Under the pieces are notes generated by a model. That model saw only the letters and a list, made by a program, of their open reading frames with translations. It made no database searches and was not told the DNA's origin. This document shows positions 9,051 to 16,820 of a stretch of 24,672 nucleotides of DNA, piece after piece (position 1 is the first letter of the stretch; every line of letters begins with the position of its first letter). Position numbers and translations under genes: made by a program. The stretch is from the NCBI GenBank assembly GCA_002316215.1, contig DCDB01000262.1, forward strand, positions 1 to 24,672, given 5' to 3'. The stretch comes from Lachnospiraceae bacterium UBA1066 (GTDB taxonomy: Bacteria > Bacillota > Clostridia > Lachnospirales > Lachnospiraceae).

Positions 9051-9084
9051 GAACGGCGCTTCATGCGCCGTTCTTTTGTTCTTT
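9051..9084 (+). terminator. Rho-independent terminator of nifJ
   Basis: GAACGGCGC (9051-9059) pairs perfectly with GCGCCGTTC (9065-9073) over a 5-nt loop, followed by a T-rich tail (9074-9084). It begins 18 bases after the nifJ stop codon. Confidence 0.93.
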
Positions 9085-9125
9085 GCAGGATGATTGAGTT
9101 TAAAGACGGCAGAAACCTGAAATCA

Positions 9126-9154
9126 TGGAAAAGTCTGAAGCATATGTGTTTAAT
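9126..9154 (+). promoter_or_regulatory. Candidate promoter of the PRTase-M16C operon
   Basis: TGGAAA (9126-9131) and TTTAAT (9149-9154) are spaced by 17 bp, matching four and five of six consensus bases. It is the best match between the nifJ terminator and the next gene, but it is only moderate. A perfect inverted repeat follows the -10 directly. Confidence 0.35.
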
Positions 9155-9172
9155 GCCAAAAGCTATTTTGGC
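9155..9172 (+). promoter_or_regulatory. Perfect inverted repeat downstream of the candidate -10 box
   Basis: GCCAAAA (9155-9161), GCTA loop, TTTTGGC (9166-9172). There is no T-run after it, so it is not a terminator. Its place at the start of transcription suits an operator or a 5' hairpin of the mRNA. Which of these is true cannot be told from the sequence. Confidence 0.45.
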
Positions 9173-9220
9173 GGGTGCATAAAAACCAAAGAAAACTGAT
9201 GATTCTGCGGAGGTGAAAAA

Positions 9221-9865
9221 ATGGAAGAGTCCAAATTGAGGAAAATCTACTCGAAAGAAGACCGGTCAATCGCGCTTAAAGTGTATGAAGGACATTTTGC
9301 CACGCCGAGTTCCCACATTTCACATTATTTTGATCTCACGACTATGAAGGCGAGGGCAAAGGAAGCAAAGACTGTTGCAAGCATCCTTTGTTCGCGTTAT
9401 AGTATGAATACGATTGTCGACACAATTGTGTGCCTGGACGGTATGGAGATTGTAGGTGCATTTTTGGCAGATGAACTGACAAAAGGCGGCATCATGTCCA
9501 TGAATGCGCACCAGACGATTTACGTTATTACGCCTGAGGTCAGTTCTTTGGGGCAGTTTATTTTCCGCGACAATAACCGGATGATGATTGAAAAAAAGCA
9601 TGTCCTGATCCTGATGGCTTCCATAACTTCAGGCGAGACGATGACGGCCTGTGCGGAATCTGTCAATTATTATGGCGGAGCTGTCAGCGGCATTGCCGCG
9701 ATATTTACGAATATCAGCAAGCTGGCAGGCTGTGACATCTGCTCGATTTTTACGCAGCAGGATGTTCCGGATTATAAAAGCTATAAACCCGGCCGCTGCG
9801 ATTTGTGCGCAAAGGGTGTAAAGATTGACGGCCTGATTAACGGCTATGGATTTTCAAAAATCTGA
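9221..9865 (+). CDS. Phosphoribosyltransferase-fold protein, orotate PRTase-like, with altered PRPP loop
   Basis: The 214-aa protein resembles proteins of Clostridia that are often labelled orotate phosphoribosyltransferase. The central part, including DTIVCLDGMEIVGAFLADEL, fits a type I PRTase fold. The PRPP-binding motif is VLILMASITSGETM (128-141). The hydrophobic strand and the TSGET turn are kept, but the two acidic residues usual before the turn (DD or ED) read Met132-Ala133. The C-terminus has CDLCAKGVKIDGLI, like the CxxC-type tail of some PyrE proteins. A second CxxC (CDIC) lies nearby. A GGAGGTG site (9209-9215) supports the start. The stop codon overlaps the ribosome binding site of the peptidase gene, so the two are co-translated. 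Whether it is an active PyrE, a regulator or a nucleotide sensor is unclear. Confidence 0.75.
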   Translation: MEESKLRKIYSKEDRSIALKVYEGHFATPSSHISHYFDLTTMKARAKEAKTVASILCSRYSMNTIVDTIVCLDGMEIVGAFLADELTKGGIMSMNAHQTIYVITPEVSSLGQFIFRDNNRMMIEKKHVLILMASITSGETMTACAESVNYYGGAVSGIAAIFTNISKLAGCDICSIFTQQDVPDYKSYKPGRCDLCAKGVKIDGLINGYGFSKI

Positions 9866-9878
9866 GGAGGCTTTTTAT

Positions 9879-12833
9879 ATGGATCTTTCGGAAATAAAGG
9901 CTATGGAAGCATATGATATCATTACGGAAGAGGATCTTCCGGATATCCATGCGGAAGGTATTCTGCTTCGGCACAGGAAAAGCGGAGCCCGTGTAATGCT
10001 GATTCCTGCAGAAGATGATAATAAGGTTTTCAATATTGCTTTCAGAACCCCGCCGGAGGATTCAACCGGTGTTGCCCATATTATTGAACACTCTGTACTT
10101 TGCGGGTCCAGGGAGTTTCCGCTTAAGGATCCTTTTGTCGAACTCGTCAAAGGGTCGCTCAATACTTTCCTTAATGCGATGACTTATCCGGATAAGACGA
10201 TGTATCCTGTGGCCAGTACGAACGATACGGATTTCAGGAATCTTATGCACGTCTATCTGGATGCTGTTTTCTATCCTGATATTTACAGTGAACAGAACAT
10301 CTTCCGTCAGGAAGGCTGGAGCTGGCGTCTGGAGAAAACAGAAGATCCGCTTACGCTGAACGGCGTTGTTTATAATGAAATGAAGGGCGTGTTTTCTTCG
10401 CCTGAGGAACTTCTGGACCGTATGACCTTCAATATTCTTTTTCCGGATACGCCCTACGGTGTCGAATCGGGGGGCGATCCGGAGGTCATACCGACGCTTT
10501 CGTATGAAAAATTCCTTGCCTTCCATAAAAAATATTATCATCCGTCGAACAGCTATATCTATCTGTACGGAAATCTTGATATGGCGGATACTCTGAAATG
10601 GATGGATGAAAAGTATCTGAGCGCCTATGAAAGAACTTCGGTCGATTCCGAAATTAAAAGACAGAAGCCGTTTTCAAAAAGCAGGCGCCTGGTCGGAAGA
10701 TATCCGGTTTCTGATGATGAGCCGGTAAGGAAGAATACGTATCTGTCTTATAATGTCGTTGCGGGAAATCCTCTGGATATTAAGGAATCCATTGCTTTTG
10801 ACGTACTGGACTATGCGCTTCTGTCCTCACCGGGTGCTCCTGTAAAAAAAGCACTTCTCGACCATCATATCGGAAATGATATTTACGGTTCCTATAATGA
10901 CGGGATTCTTCAGCCCTATTATTCTATTACGGCGAAGAATGCCAGTGCTTCGGATGAAAAAGAATTTCTTCGGATTATCCGTGAAGAACTTGAAAAGCAG
11001 GTTTCCGGAGGTATCGACAGAAAAGCGCTTGTGGCCGGAATTAATTTCCTTGAGTTCCAGTTCCGCGAAGCCGATTTTTCTTCGTATCCGAAGGGACTTA
11101 TGTACAGCATCGATGTCTTTGATTCCTGGCTTTATGATGAAAATTCACCTTTCACGGCACTTCGGCAGCTGGACGCTTATGCGGAGCTAAAGAAGGATGC
11201 TGAAAACGGATACTTTGAAAACCTGATCCGGGAGAAATTCCTCGGAAATACATACTCGGCGACTGTCATTTTAAAACCGGAAAAAGGCCTGGCCCAGGCA
11301 AAAGAGGCTGCAGCCGTCAAGAAGTTTGCGGATTATAAGGCGGCGCTTCCTGAAAAGGAACTGCGGCGTCTGGTACGTGAGACACATGCCCTTAAAAAAT
11401 ATCAGGAACGTCCGGAACGGCCGGAAGATATCGCAAAGCTTCCGACACTTATGCGTTCGGACATAAAAAAAGAGGAACGAAATCTGTCGAATATTGAGGA
11501 CAGGATAGCTGTGCCGGGTAACGGAGCTGCGTCTTTTGTAAAGACAGTTTATCACGATGCGGCAAGCAACGGAATAGGCTATGTCGATCTTCTGTGGAAT
11601 ATAAAAAAGATTCCGGCTGAGCTTATACCTGTGCTCGGTATCCTTAAATCCGTTCTGGTAAATGTCGATACGGAGCATTATACCTACGGAGCACTGAATA
11701 ATGAGATTAATGCCAATACCGGCGGTTTAAGCTGCGGGGTCTCAGTTTTTGACGATCCAGAGGATGAAAACGGATATCTTGCATTTTTCGGCATCAGATG
11801 CAAGGCGCTTTATGAAAAGCTGGACTTTGCCTTTGACCTTATCCGGGAAATCATAACTACCTCTGTGTTTACGGATGAGAAACGTATTTATGAAATCCTG
11901 GCTTCAGCCAAGTCGCAGATGCAGATTACTATGCAGCAGATGGGACATCAGACAGCAGTCATGCGTGCCGAAGCCTATTATTCTTCAGCCGGTGCATTTA
12001 ACGATCTTGTGGGCGGAATCGGATTTTATAAAGTCCTGAAAGAATATGAAGAGAATTATTCTTCAAAGAAAGATGAGGTCAGGGAACAGCTGGGAAGGCT
12101 TCTGCATCTCGTGTTTGACGCGGAGAACCTTACGGTCAGTTATACCTCCGAAGCTGCCGGTAGGGGAGCTCTCGTTAAGAATCTTCCGAAAGTTCTTATC
12201 CGCGGAGAAGAAGCTTTTGAAAAGACGCCTGAAATAACCCTGCCGCCCCTGGGAAGACTTAATGAGGCTTTCAAAACAGCGGGACAGGTACAGTATGTTG
12301 CGGCAGCCGGTAACTTTAAGAAGGCAGGGCTTGCTTACACAGGCGCGCTGAATATACTGCGGCAGATTATGAGCTATGATTATCTTTGGCAGAATATCCG
12401 CGTAAAGGGCGGGGCTTACGGATGCGCTGCAGCTTTTAAGAGAAACGGGGACGGGCTGTTTACCTCTTTTCGTGACCCTAATCTTGGAAGAACGCTGGAT
12501 GTATTTAAAAAAGTTCCGTCATATTTAAAGAAATTCGAAGCTGATGAAGCGAAAATGACGAAATACATCATCGGGACCATGAGTGACCTGGATGCGCCTC
12601 TTACGCCTTCTCTTTTCGGAACGGTATCTATGAGGGCTTATTTGAGCGGCGTTACACAGGCTGACATGCAGGCTTCCCGTAAGGAGATACTGACAGCGGA
12701 AGAAGACGATATCCGGGCGCTTTCCAGGATGGCGCAGGCAGTGCTGAAAAGCGGGTGCATCTGTGTCGTCGGAAGCGAAGCAGCTATCGAAAAGGAAAAA
12801 GAACGCTTCGATCATATCGAAACCCTGCTGTAA
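9879..12833 (+). CDS. M16C zinc metallopeptidase (PreP/Cym1/falcilysin-like)
   Basis: The 984-aa protein has the inverted zinc motif HIIEH at 67-71 (ligands H67 and H71, catalytic base E70), with the third ligand E167 in VVYNEMKG. The order is that of M16C peptidases such as mitochondrial PreP: active N-terminal half, hinge, and inactive C-terminal half that closes over the chamber. These enzymes degrade unfolded peptides, usually below about 65 residues. No signal peptide is seen, so it probably acts in the cytosol on free peptides. An ATG at 9846 in the same frame overlaps the upstream gene; I chose 9879 because AGGAGG lies at 9865-9870, eight bases before it. It is coupled to the PRTase-like gene (13-bp gap). 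Confidence 0.93.
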   Translation: MDLSEIKAMEAYDIITEEDLPDIHAEGILLRHRKSGARVMLIPAEDDNKVFNIAFRTPPEDSTGVAHIIEHSVLCGSREFPLKDPFVELVKGSLNTFLNAMTYPDKTMYPVASTNDTDFRNLMHVYLDAVFYPDIYSEQNIFRQEGWSWRLEKTEDPLTLNGVVYNEMKGVFSSPEELLDRMTFNILFPDTPYGVESGGDPEVIPTLSYEKFLAFHKKYYHPSNSYIYLYGNLDMADTLKWMDEKYLSAYERTSVDSEIKRQKPFSKSRRLVGRYPVSDDEPVRKNTYLSYNVVAGNPLDIKESIAFDVLDYALLSSPGAPVKKALLDHHIGNDIYGSYNDGILQPYYSITAKNASASDEKEFLRIIREELEKQVSGGIDRKALVAGINFLEFQFREADFSSYPKGLMYSIDVFDSWLYDENSPFTALRQLDAYAELKKDAENGYFENLIREKFLGNTYSATVILKPEKGLAQAKEAAAVKKFADYKAALPEKELRRLVRETHALKKYQERPERPEDIAKLPTLMRSDIKKEERNLSNIEDRIAVPGNGAASFVKTVYHDAASNGIGYVDLLWNIKKIPAELIPVLGILKSVLVNVDTEHYTYGALNNEINANTGGLSCGVSVFDDPEDENGYLAFFGIRCKALYEKLDFAFDLIREIITTSVFTDEKRIYEILASAKSQMQITMQQMGHQTAVMRAEAYYSSAGAFNDLVGGIGFYKVLKEYEENYSSKKDEVREQLGRLLHLVFDAENLTVSYTSEAAGRGALVKNLPKVLIRGEEAFEKTPEITLPPLGRLNEAFKTAGQVQYVAAAGNFKKAGLAYTGALNILRQIMSYDYLWQNIRVKGGAYGCAAAFKRNGDGLFTSFRDPNLGRTLDVFKKVPSYLKKFEADEAKMTKYIIGTMSDLDAPLTPSLFGTVSMRAYLSGVTQADMQASRKEILTAEEDDIRALSRMAQAVLKSGCICVVGSEAAIEKEKERFDHIETLL

Positions 12834-12976
12834 TCATCGGATGGCATCGTATCGGAAATCCGGAACACGGAAACGGCATTATGCCGGCTGTTTACGCAAT
12901 CCATAAGCGGAGCCTGAAAAAACGCACCGCGCACTGCCAACGGCTTTACGCCTTGTAGGAGAGGAATCTTAGAAAA

Positions 12977-13876
12977 ATGGAAAAGTTTAAATCCGGCTAT
13001 GCCGCCATTATCGGACGGCCGAATGTAGGAAAGTCTACACTGATGAACCACATGATCGGACAGAAGATTGCTATAACAAGTAAGCGGCCGCAGACGACCC
13101 GGGACAGGATTGAAACCATCTATACCTGTGAAAAAGGCCAGATTATATTTTTGGATACGCCGGGCATGATTAAAAAAACAGAAAACAAGCTCGGAGAATA
13201 TCTGCTGAACGTATCCCTGGGTGCGATTCCCGACGCGGACGTCGTGCTGTGGCTGGTAGAACCCTCCTCTTATATCGGTGAGGGAGACCGCAGTATCGCA
13301 GAGCGTCTGCGCGGCTTAAAGAAGCCGGTGCTTCTCATTATCAATAAGGTAGATACGATAGAAAAAACACAGGTGCTGAAGATAATCGATACCTACAGCA
13401 GACTGATGGATTTTGCGGAAATCATTCCGGTTTCCGCACTCATGGATGTAAATCTAGAGGATGTGAAAGACAGCATTCTGAAATACCTTCCGGAAGGGCC
13501 TAAATACTATGACGATGAAACAGTGACGGAACAGCCCGTAAGGCAGATCGTTTCTGAAATTATCAGGGAAAAAGCCCTGCAGGCCTTAAGCGCTGAAGTA
13601 CCGCACGGCATTGCCGTAACAATTGATAAATTTTCAGACCGCTCTTCTGATCTGACGGATATCGAAGCTACGATCGTCTGTGAAAAAGACAGCCACAAGG
13701 GAATTATCATCGGTAAAAACGGGACTATGCTGAAGAAAATCGGTACAAATGCCAGGTATGAAATAGAGCGGCTTATTGAGAAAAAAGTGTATCTGAAACT
13801 ATGGGTTAAAGTTCGGAAAAACTGGCGGGACAGCGATTCGGAATTAAAGTCTTTCGGATATGACAAGCGAAAATAA
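12977..13876 (+). CDS. era: GTPase Era
   Basis: Era (299 aa, usual length) is an essential GTPase that binds the 3' end of 16S rRNA and guides 30S subunit maturation. The G motifs are present in order: G1 GRPNVGKST (13-21), the TTRDR switch, G3 DTPG (60-63), G4 NKVD (123-126) and G5 SAL. The C-terminal KH domain has the GKNG loop at 246-249. AGGAGAGG (12957-12964) precedes the ATG by 12 bases, a little long. The 143-bp gap upstream has no clear promoter or terminator, only a small dyad (CGGCAT-T-ATGCCG, 12874-12886), so read-through from the peptidase gene is possible. The end overlaps recO by 17 bases. Confidence 0.98.
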   Translation: MEKFKSGYAAIIGRPNVGKSTLMNHMIGQKIAITSKRPQTTRDRIETIYTCEKGQIIFLDTPGMIKKTENKLGEYLLNVSLGAIPDADVVLWLVEPSSYIGEGDRSIAERLRGLKKPVLLIINKVDTIEKTQVLKIIDTYSRLMDFAEIIPVSALMDVNLEDVKDSILKYLPEGPKYYDDETVTEQPVRQIVSEIIREKALQALSAEVPHGIAVTIDKFSDRSSDLTDIEATIVCEKDSHKGIIIGKNGTMLKKIGTNARYEIERLIEKKVYLKLWVKVRKNWRDSDSELKSFGYDKRK

Positions 13877-14525
13877 TGCTTTAGTGCTGACCGGTGTCGT
13901 GCTGCTTGCACAGCCGATCGGGGAATTTGACAAGCGGCTGGTGATCCTGACGCGGGAACGCGGCAAGATAACGGTATTTGCCCATGGCGCAAGAAGACAG
14001 ACAAGCCCGTTCCTGGCGGTCTCGAACCCGTTTGTCTTCGGCAGCTTTACGGTATTTGAGGGCAGGAACGCTTATACCCTGGCATCTGCTTCGGCGGCAG
14101 CGTATTTTACGGAGCTTGCCGGAAGCCAGCCGGGAGTTTATTACGGCTTCTATTTTCTTGAGCTGGCCGGCTATTACGGACAGGAGGGAATTGAATCGGA
14201 AGGCATGGTCAATCTTATTTATGTCGCCTTAAGAGCCATATTGAGGAAAGAAATCCCGCTTCCCCTTGCAAGAAGAATTTACGAATGCCGCATGATGGCG
14301 GAAAATGGTGATTTTGCCCTTCCGGAAGAGGAAGAGTCTATAGACGGGAGTGCTCTTTACGCGCTAAAGTTTACCGTTTCCTGCCGCATTCCCGAGACTT
14401 TTTCTTTCAGTCTTTCTGAGAAAGCCGAAAGGGACTTCGCCGGGGTGGTTGAAAAAAACTTTAAACGCTGCATAGACCGGAAGTTTAAGAGCCTCGATGT
14501 TCTTGAGAAAATTTCCGGCATGTAG
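13860..14525 (+). CDS. recO: DNA repair protein RecO
   Basis: RecO (221 aa, at the short end for the family) helps RecF and RecR load RecA on SSB-coated single-stranded DNA and anneals strands. The N-terminal OB fold is recognisable (GEFDKRLVILTRERGKITVFAHGARR is split here: GEFDKRLVILT, then ERGKITVFAHGARR). A helical domain follows. The C-terminal four-cysteine zinc site of many RecO proteins is absent. The ATG overlaps the end of era by 17 bases and has no good ribosome binding site of its own, which suggests translational coupling. An in-frame GTG at 13884 is an alternative start. The era-recO order is common in Firmicutes and supports the call. Confidence 0.93.
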   Translation: MTSENNALVLTGVVLLAQPIGEFDKRLVILTRERGKITVFAHGARRQTSPFLAVSNPFVFGSFTVFEGRNAYTLASASAAAYFTELAGSQPGVYYGFYFLELAGYYGQEGIESEGMVNLIYVALRAILRKEIPLPLARRIYECRMMAENGDFALPEEEESIDGSALYALKFTVSCRIPETFSFSLSEKAERDFAGVVEKNFKRCIDRKFKSLDVLEKISGM

Positions 14526-14557
14526 TACGGCATATTTATCAGTCTGACAGTTCACGC

Positions 14558-14587
14558 TTTACACAGGGGTTTTGTTTCAGGTATAAT
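14558..14587 (+). promoter_or_regulatory. Promoter of the lipoprotein-glyS unit
   Basis: TTTACA (14558-14563, five of six) and a perfect TATAAT (14582-14587) with an 18-bp spacer. It lies between recO and the lipoprotein gene. Transcription should begin near 14594, giving a leader of about 100 bases. Confidence 0.75.
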
Positions 14588-14606
14588 GTAAATTAAGACT
14601 CAGGAA

Positions 14607-14666
14607 ATCGCGAAGCGATGGAATAAACTAAGGCATCAAAGATGTCAAAAGGCGCTTTCGGCATCT
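14607..14666 (+). promoter_or_regulatory. Leader with small and partly exclusive hairpins
   Basis: ATCGC-GAA-GCGAT (14607-14619) is a small stem. After it GATGTC (14641-14646) can pair either with GGCATC before it (14632-14637) or, as AGATGTC, with GGCATCT after it (14660-14666), each with one G-U pair. This could be a switch, but stems are short. No T-box consensus is present, although a tRNA synthetase gene lies downstream. Confidence 0.25.
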
Positions 14667-14697
14667 GTATCATGCGAACGATTGAAAAGAGAGGAAA

Positions 14698-15309
14698 ATG
14701 AAAAAGACTGCAGCGGGATTTCTGACAGCTGTACTTTGCTTTTTGCTGTGCGCCTGCGGTTCTGTGACCGACGGTGATGTGAATGCAATGGAAGTCATGA
14801 AAGACGGAAGCATTACAGCCTCTTCTGTCGGAAGCTTTGATAAGGACTACTATGATATCAATGAATTAAGAAAAGAGACCGAAACAGCGGTTAAGGCGTA
14901 TAATGCATCGGCAGGGCAGGAACTTATTAAATTAATAAAATGCAGTGCGGACAAAGAAAGAGCGCGGGTAGTTCTTTTCTATTCAAGCGGCAGCGACTAT
15001 GCTGCCTTTAACAGCGTTACTTTTCTTAGCGGAACACTCAAAGAGGCTCTTTCCGGCGGGGCAGATCCGGACGCTTATGTCTTCAGCTCCGACAGAACAC
15101 TGAAGACAACTCTGGGGGAATTGGAGCAGAAGAATCAGGAGTACGGTTTTATTGAGGTTAATGAGCCGCTTCTTGTCAAGGCTCCGGGAAAAATAGTCTA
15201 TACAAGCAGCAATGCCAAGGTTGACAAAAACGGCAATGCCCGGGCATCAGGCACGGATGAGGCGGAAACACTGCTTTCATCTCCGTGCTATATTATATAT
15301 GAGGAGTAG
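14698..15309 (+). CDS. Small putative lipoprotein of unknown function
   Basis: I do not recognise this 203-aa protein. It starts with a lipoprotein signal: KK, a hydrophobic run, then the lipobox LCAC with the expected lipidated Cys at residue 20, so it should sit on the outer face of the membrane. The mature part is mixed alpha/beta in character, with one more internal Cys in LIKCSADK and one near the end. It has no transmembrane segment after the signal. AGAGAGG (14688-14694) lies only three bases before the ATG. Its C-terminal codons carry the ribosome binding site of the glycyl-tRNA synthetase gene, seven bases after its stop, so the two genes form an operon. No function is proposed from context. 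Confidence 0.85.
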   Translation: MKKTAAGFLTAVLCFLLCACGSVTDGDVNAMEVMKDGSITASSVGSFDKDYYDINELRKETETAVKAYNASAGQELIKLIKCSADKERARVVLFYSSGSDYAAFNSVTFLSGTLKEALSGGADPDAYVFSSDRTLKTTLGELEQKNQEYGFIEVNEPLLVKAPGKIVYTSSNAKVDKNGNARASGTDEAETLLSSPCYIIYEE

Positions 15310-15316
15310 AGACGTG

Positions 15317-16753
15317 ATGGAAAAGACAATGGAAAAAGTAGTGGCACTCGCAAAATCCAGGGGATTCATTTATCCCGGTTCAGAGATTTACGGCGGGCTC
15401 GCCAACACCTGGGATTATGGAAATCTCGGTGTGGAACTGAAAAATAATGTCAAGCGGGCATGGTGGCAGAAGTTCGTCCAGGAAAATCCCTATAACGTGG
15501 GACTGGACTGCGCCATACTGATGAATCCGCAGACATGGATAGCCTCCGGGCATCTCGGATCTTTTTCAGATCCGCTTATGGACTGCAAAGAATGCCATGA
15601 ACGCTTCAGAGCTGATAAAATTATTGAAGATTACTGCCATGAAAAGAAGATTCCGCTTTCGGAAGCTGAAAAAGAGCAGTACGGTTCAGATGCACAGCCG
15701 CTGGGATCGGTTGACGGCTGGACAAAAGAGCAGATGGAAAAATTCATAGAAGATGAAAAGATTCCCTGCCCGTCCTGCGGAAAGCATAATTTTACGTCCA
15801 TCAGGGAATTCAATCTGATGTTCAAGACTTTCCAGGGTGTGACGGAGGATGCTAAGAATACAGTGTATTTGCGTCCGGAGACTGCGCAGGGTATTTTCGT
15901 CAACTTTAAAAATGTACAGCGCACTTCCAGGAGAAAGATACCGTTCGGCATCGGACAGATCGGAAAATCTTTTAGAAATGAAATCACGCCCGGCAACTTC
16001 ACCTTCCGTACGCGTGAATTTGAACAGATGGAGCTGGAGTTTTTCTGCAAACCCGGGACGGATCTCGAATGGTTCGCATATTGGAAAGATTACGCTAAAA
16101 AATGGCTGTTTTCCCTGGGAATGAAGGAAGATGAACTGCGGTTCCGTGATCATGACAAGGCAGAGCTTTCCTTCTACAGCAAGGGCACAACCGATGTGGA
16201 GTTTCTGTTCCCGTTCGGATGGGGCGAGCTGTGGGGAATTGCAGACCGTACAGATTATGACCTGGGACGGCATCAGGAAGTATCCGGCGTCGACCTTACG
16301 TATTTTGACGACGAGACGAATGAACGCTATATACCTTACGTGATCGAACCGTCGCTTGGAGCAGACCGCATGGTACTGGCTTTCCTGTGCAGCGCTTATG
16401 ATGAGGAAGTCCTGGATGCGGAGAAAAATGACGTCCGGACGGTTCTTCATTTCCATCCGGCCCTTGCTCCGGTTAAGATCGCCGTCCTTCCGCTTTCTAA
16501 AAAGCTTACGGGGCCGGCTGAGAAAATCTATACGGAGCTTATTAAAAAATATAACTGTGAATACGATGACCGCGGCAATATCGGCAAGAGATACAGAAGA
16601 CAGGATGAAATCGGGACGCCTTTCTGCATCACGTATGATTTCGATTCCGGGACGGATGGCGCTGTAACCGTAAGAGACCGTGATACGATGAAGCAGGAAA
16701 GAATAAAAATAGAGGATTTAGGAAAATATTTTGAAGATAAGTTTGTATTTTAG
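15317..16753 (+). CDS. glyS: Glycyl-tRNA synthetase, single-chain (alpha2) type
   Basis: The 478-aa enzyme charges tRNA-Gly with glycine. It is of the class II dimeric type found in Gram-positives and eukaryotes, not the alpha2beta2 type. Class II motif 2 is FRNEITPGNFTFRTREFEQ, starting at 219 with the ATP-binding arginine R220; motif 3 is GADR at 348-351. Insertions with CKECH and CPSC look like the zinc-type elements seen in bacterial members. The anticodon-binding domain starts near LAPVKIAVLPL. An in-frame ATG upstream at 15212 lies inside the lipoprotein gene; 15317 is preferred because GAGGAG is at 15301-15306 and MEKTMEKVV is a natural N-terminus. recO followed by glyS is a known Firmicute order, here with a lipoprotein inserted. 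Confidence 0.96.
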   Translation: MEKTMEKVVALAKSRGFIYPGSEIYGGLANTWDYGNLGVELKNNVKRAWWQKFVQENPYNVGLDCAILMNPQTWIASGHLGSFSDPLMDCKECHERFRADKIIEDYCHEKKIPLSEAEKEQYGSDAQPLGSVDGWTKEQMEKFIEDEKIPCPSCGKHNFTSIREFNLMFKTFQGVTEDAKNTVYLRPETAQGIFVNFKNVQRTSRRKIPFGIGQIGKSFRNEITPGNFTFRTREFEQMELEFFCKPGTDLEWFAYWKDYAKKWLFSLGMKEDELRFRDHDKAELSFYSKGTTDVEFLFPFGWGELWGIADRTDYDLGRHQEVSGVDLTYFDDETNERYIPYVIEPSLGADRMVLAFLCSAYDEEVLDAEKNDVRTVLHFHPALAPVKIAVLPLSKKLTGPAEKIYTELIKKYNCEYDDRGNIGKRYRRQDEIGTPFCITYDFDSGTDGAVTVRDRDTMKQERIKIEDLGKYFEDKFVF

Positions 16754-16759
16754 CCTCAC

Positions 16760-16800
16760 AGCCGCCAAACGCTAATACAGGCGGCTAAATCATATTTTTT
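16760..16800 (+). terminator. Probable terminator after glyS
   Basis: AGCCGCC (16760-16766) pairs with GGCGGCT (16780-16786) across a 13-nt loop. The T-run (16795-16800) starts eight bases after the stem rather than at once, so termination may be partial. It overlaps the leader of the next gene. Confidence 0.45.
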
Positions 16801-16820
16801 ATATGGAAGGAGAGGACGAG

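Noticed and set aside
12755..12958. Small open frame bridging the peptidase gene and era
   Set aside because: No ribosome binding site; most of it overlaps the peptidase gene, and the product is low-complexity basic sequence.
14526..14697. T-box riboswitch for glycyl-tRNA synthetase
   Set aside because: The region is too short for a full T-box after its promoter and lacks the conserved T-box sequence and a terminator/antiterminator pair.
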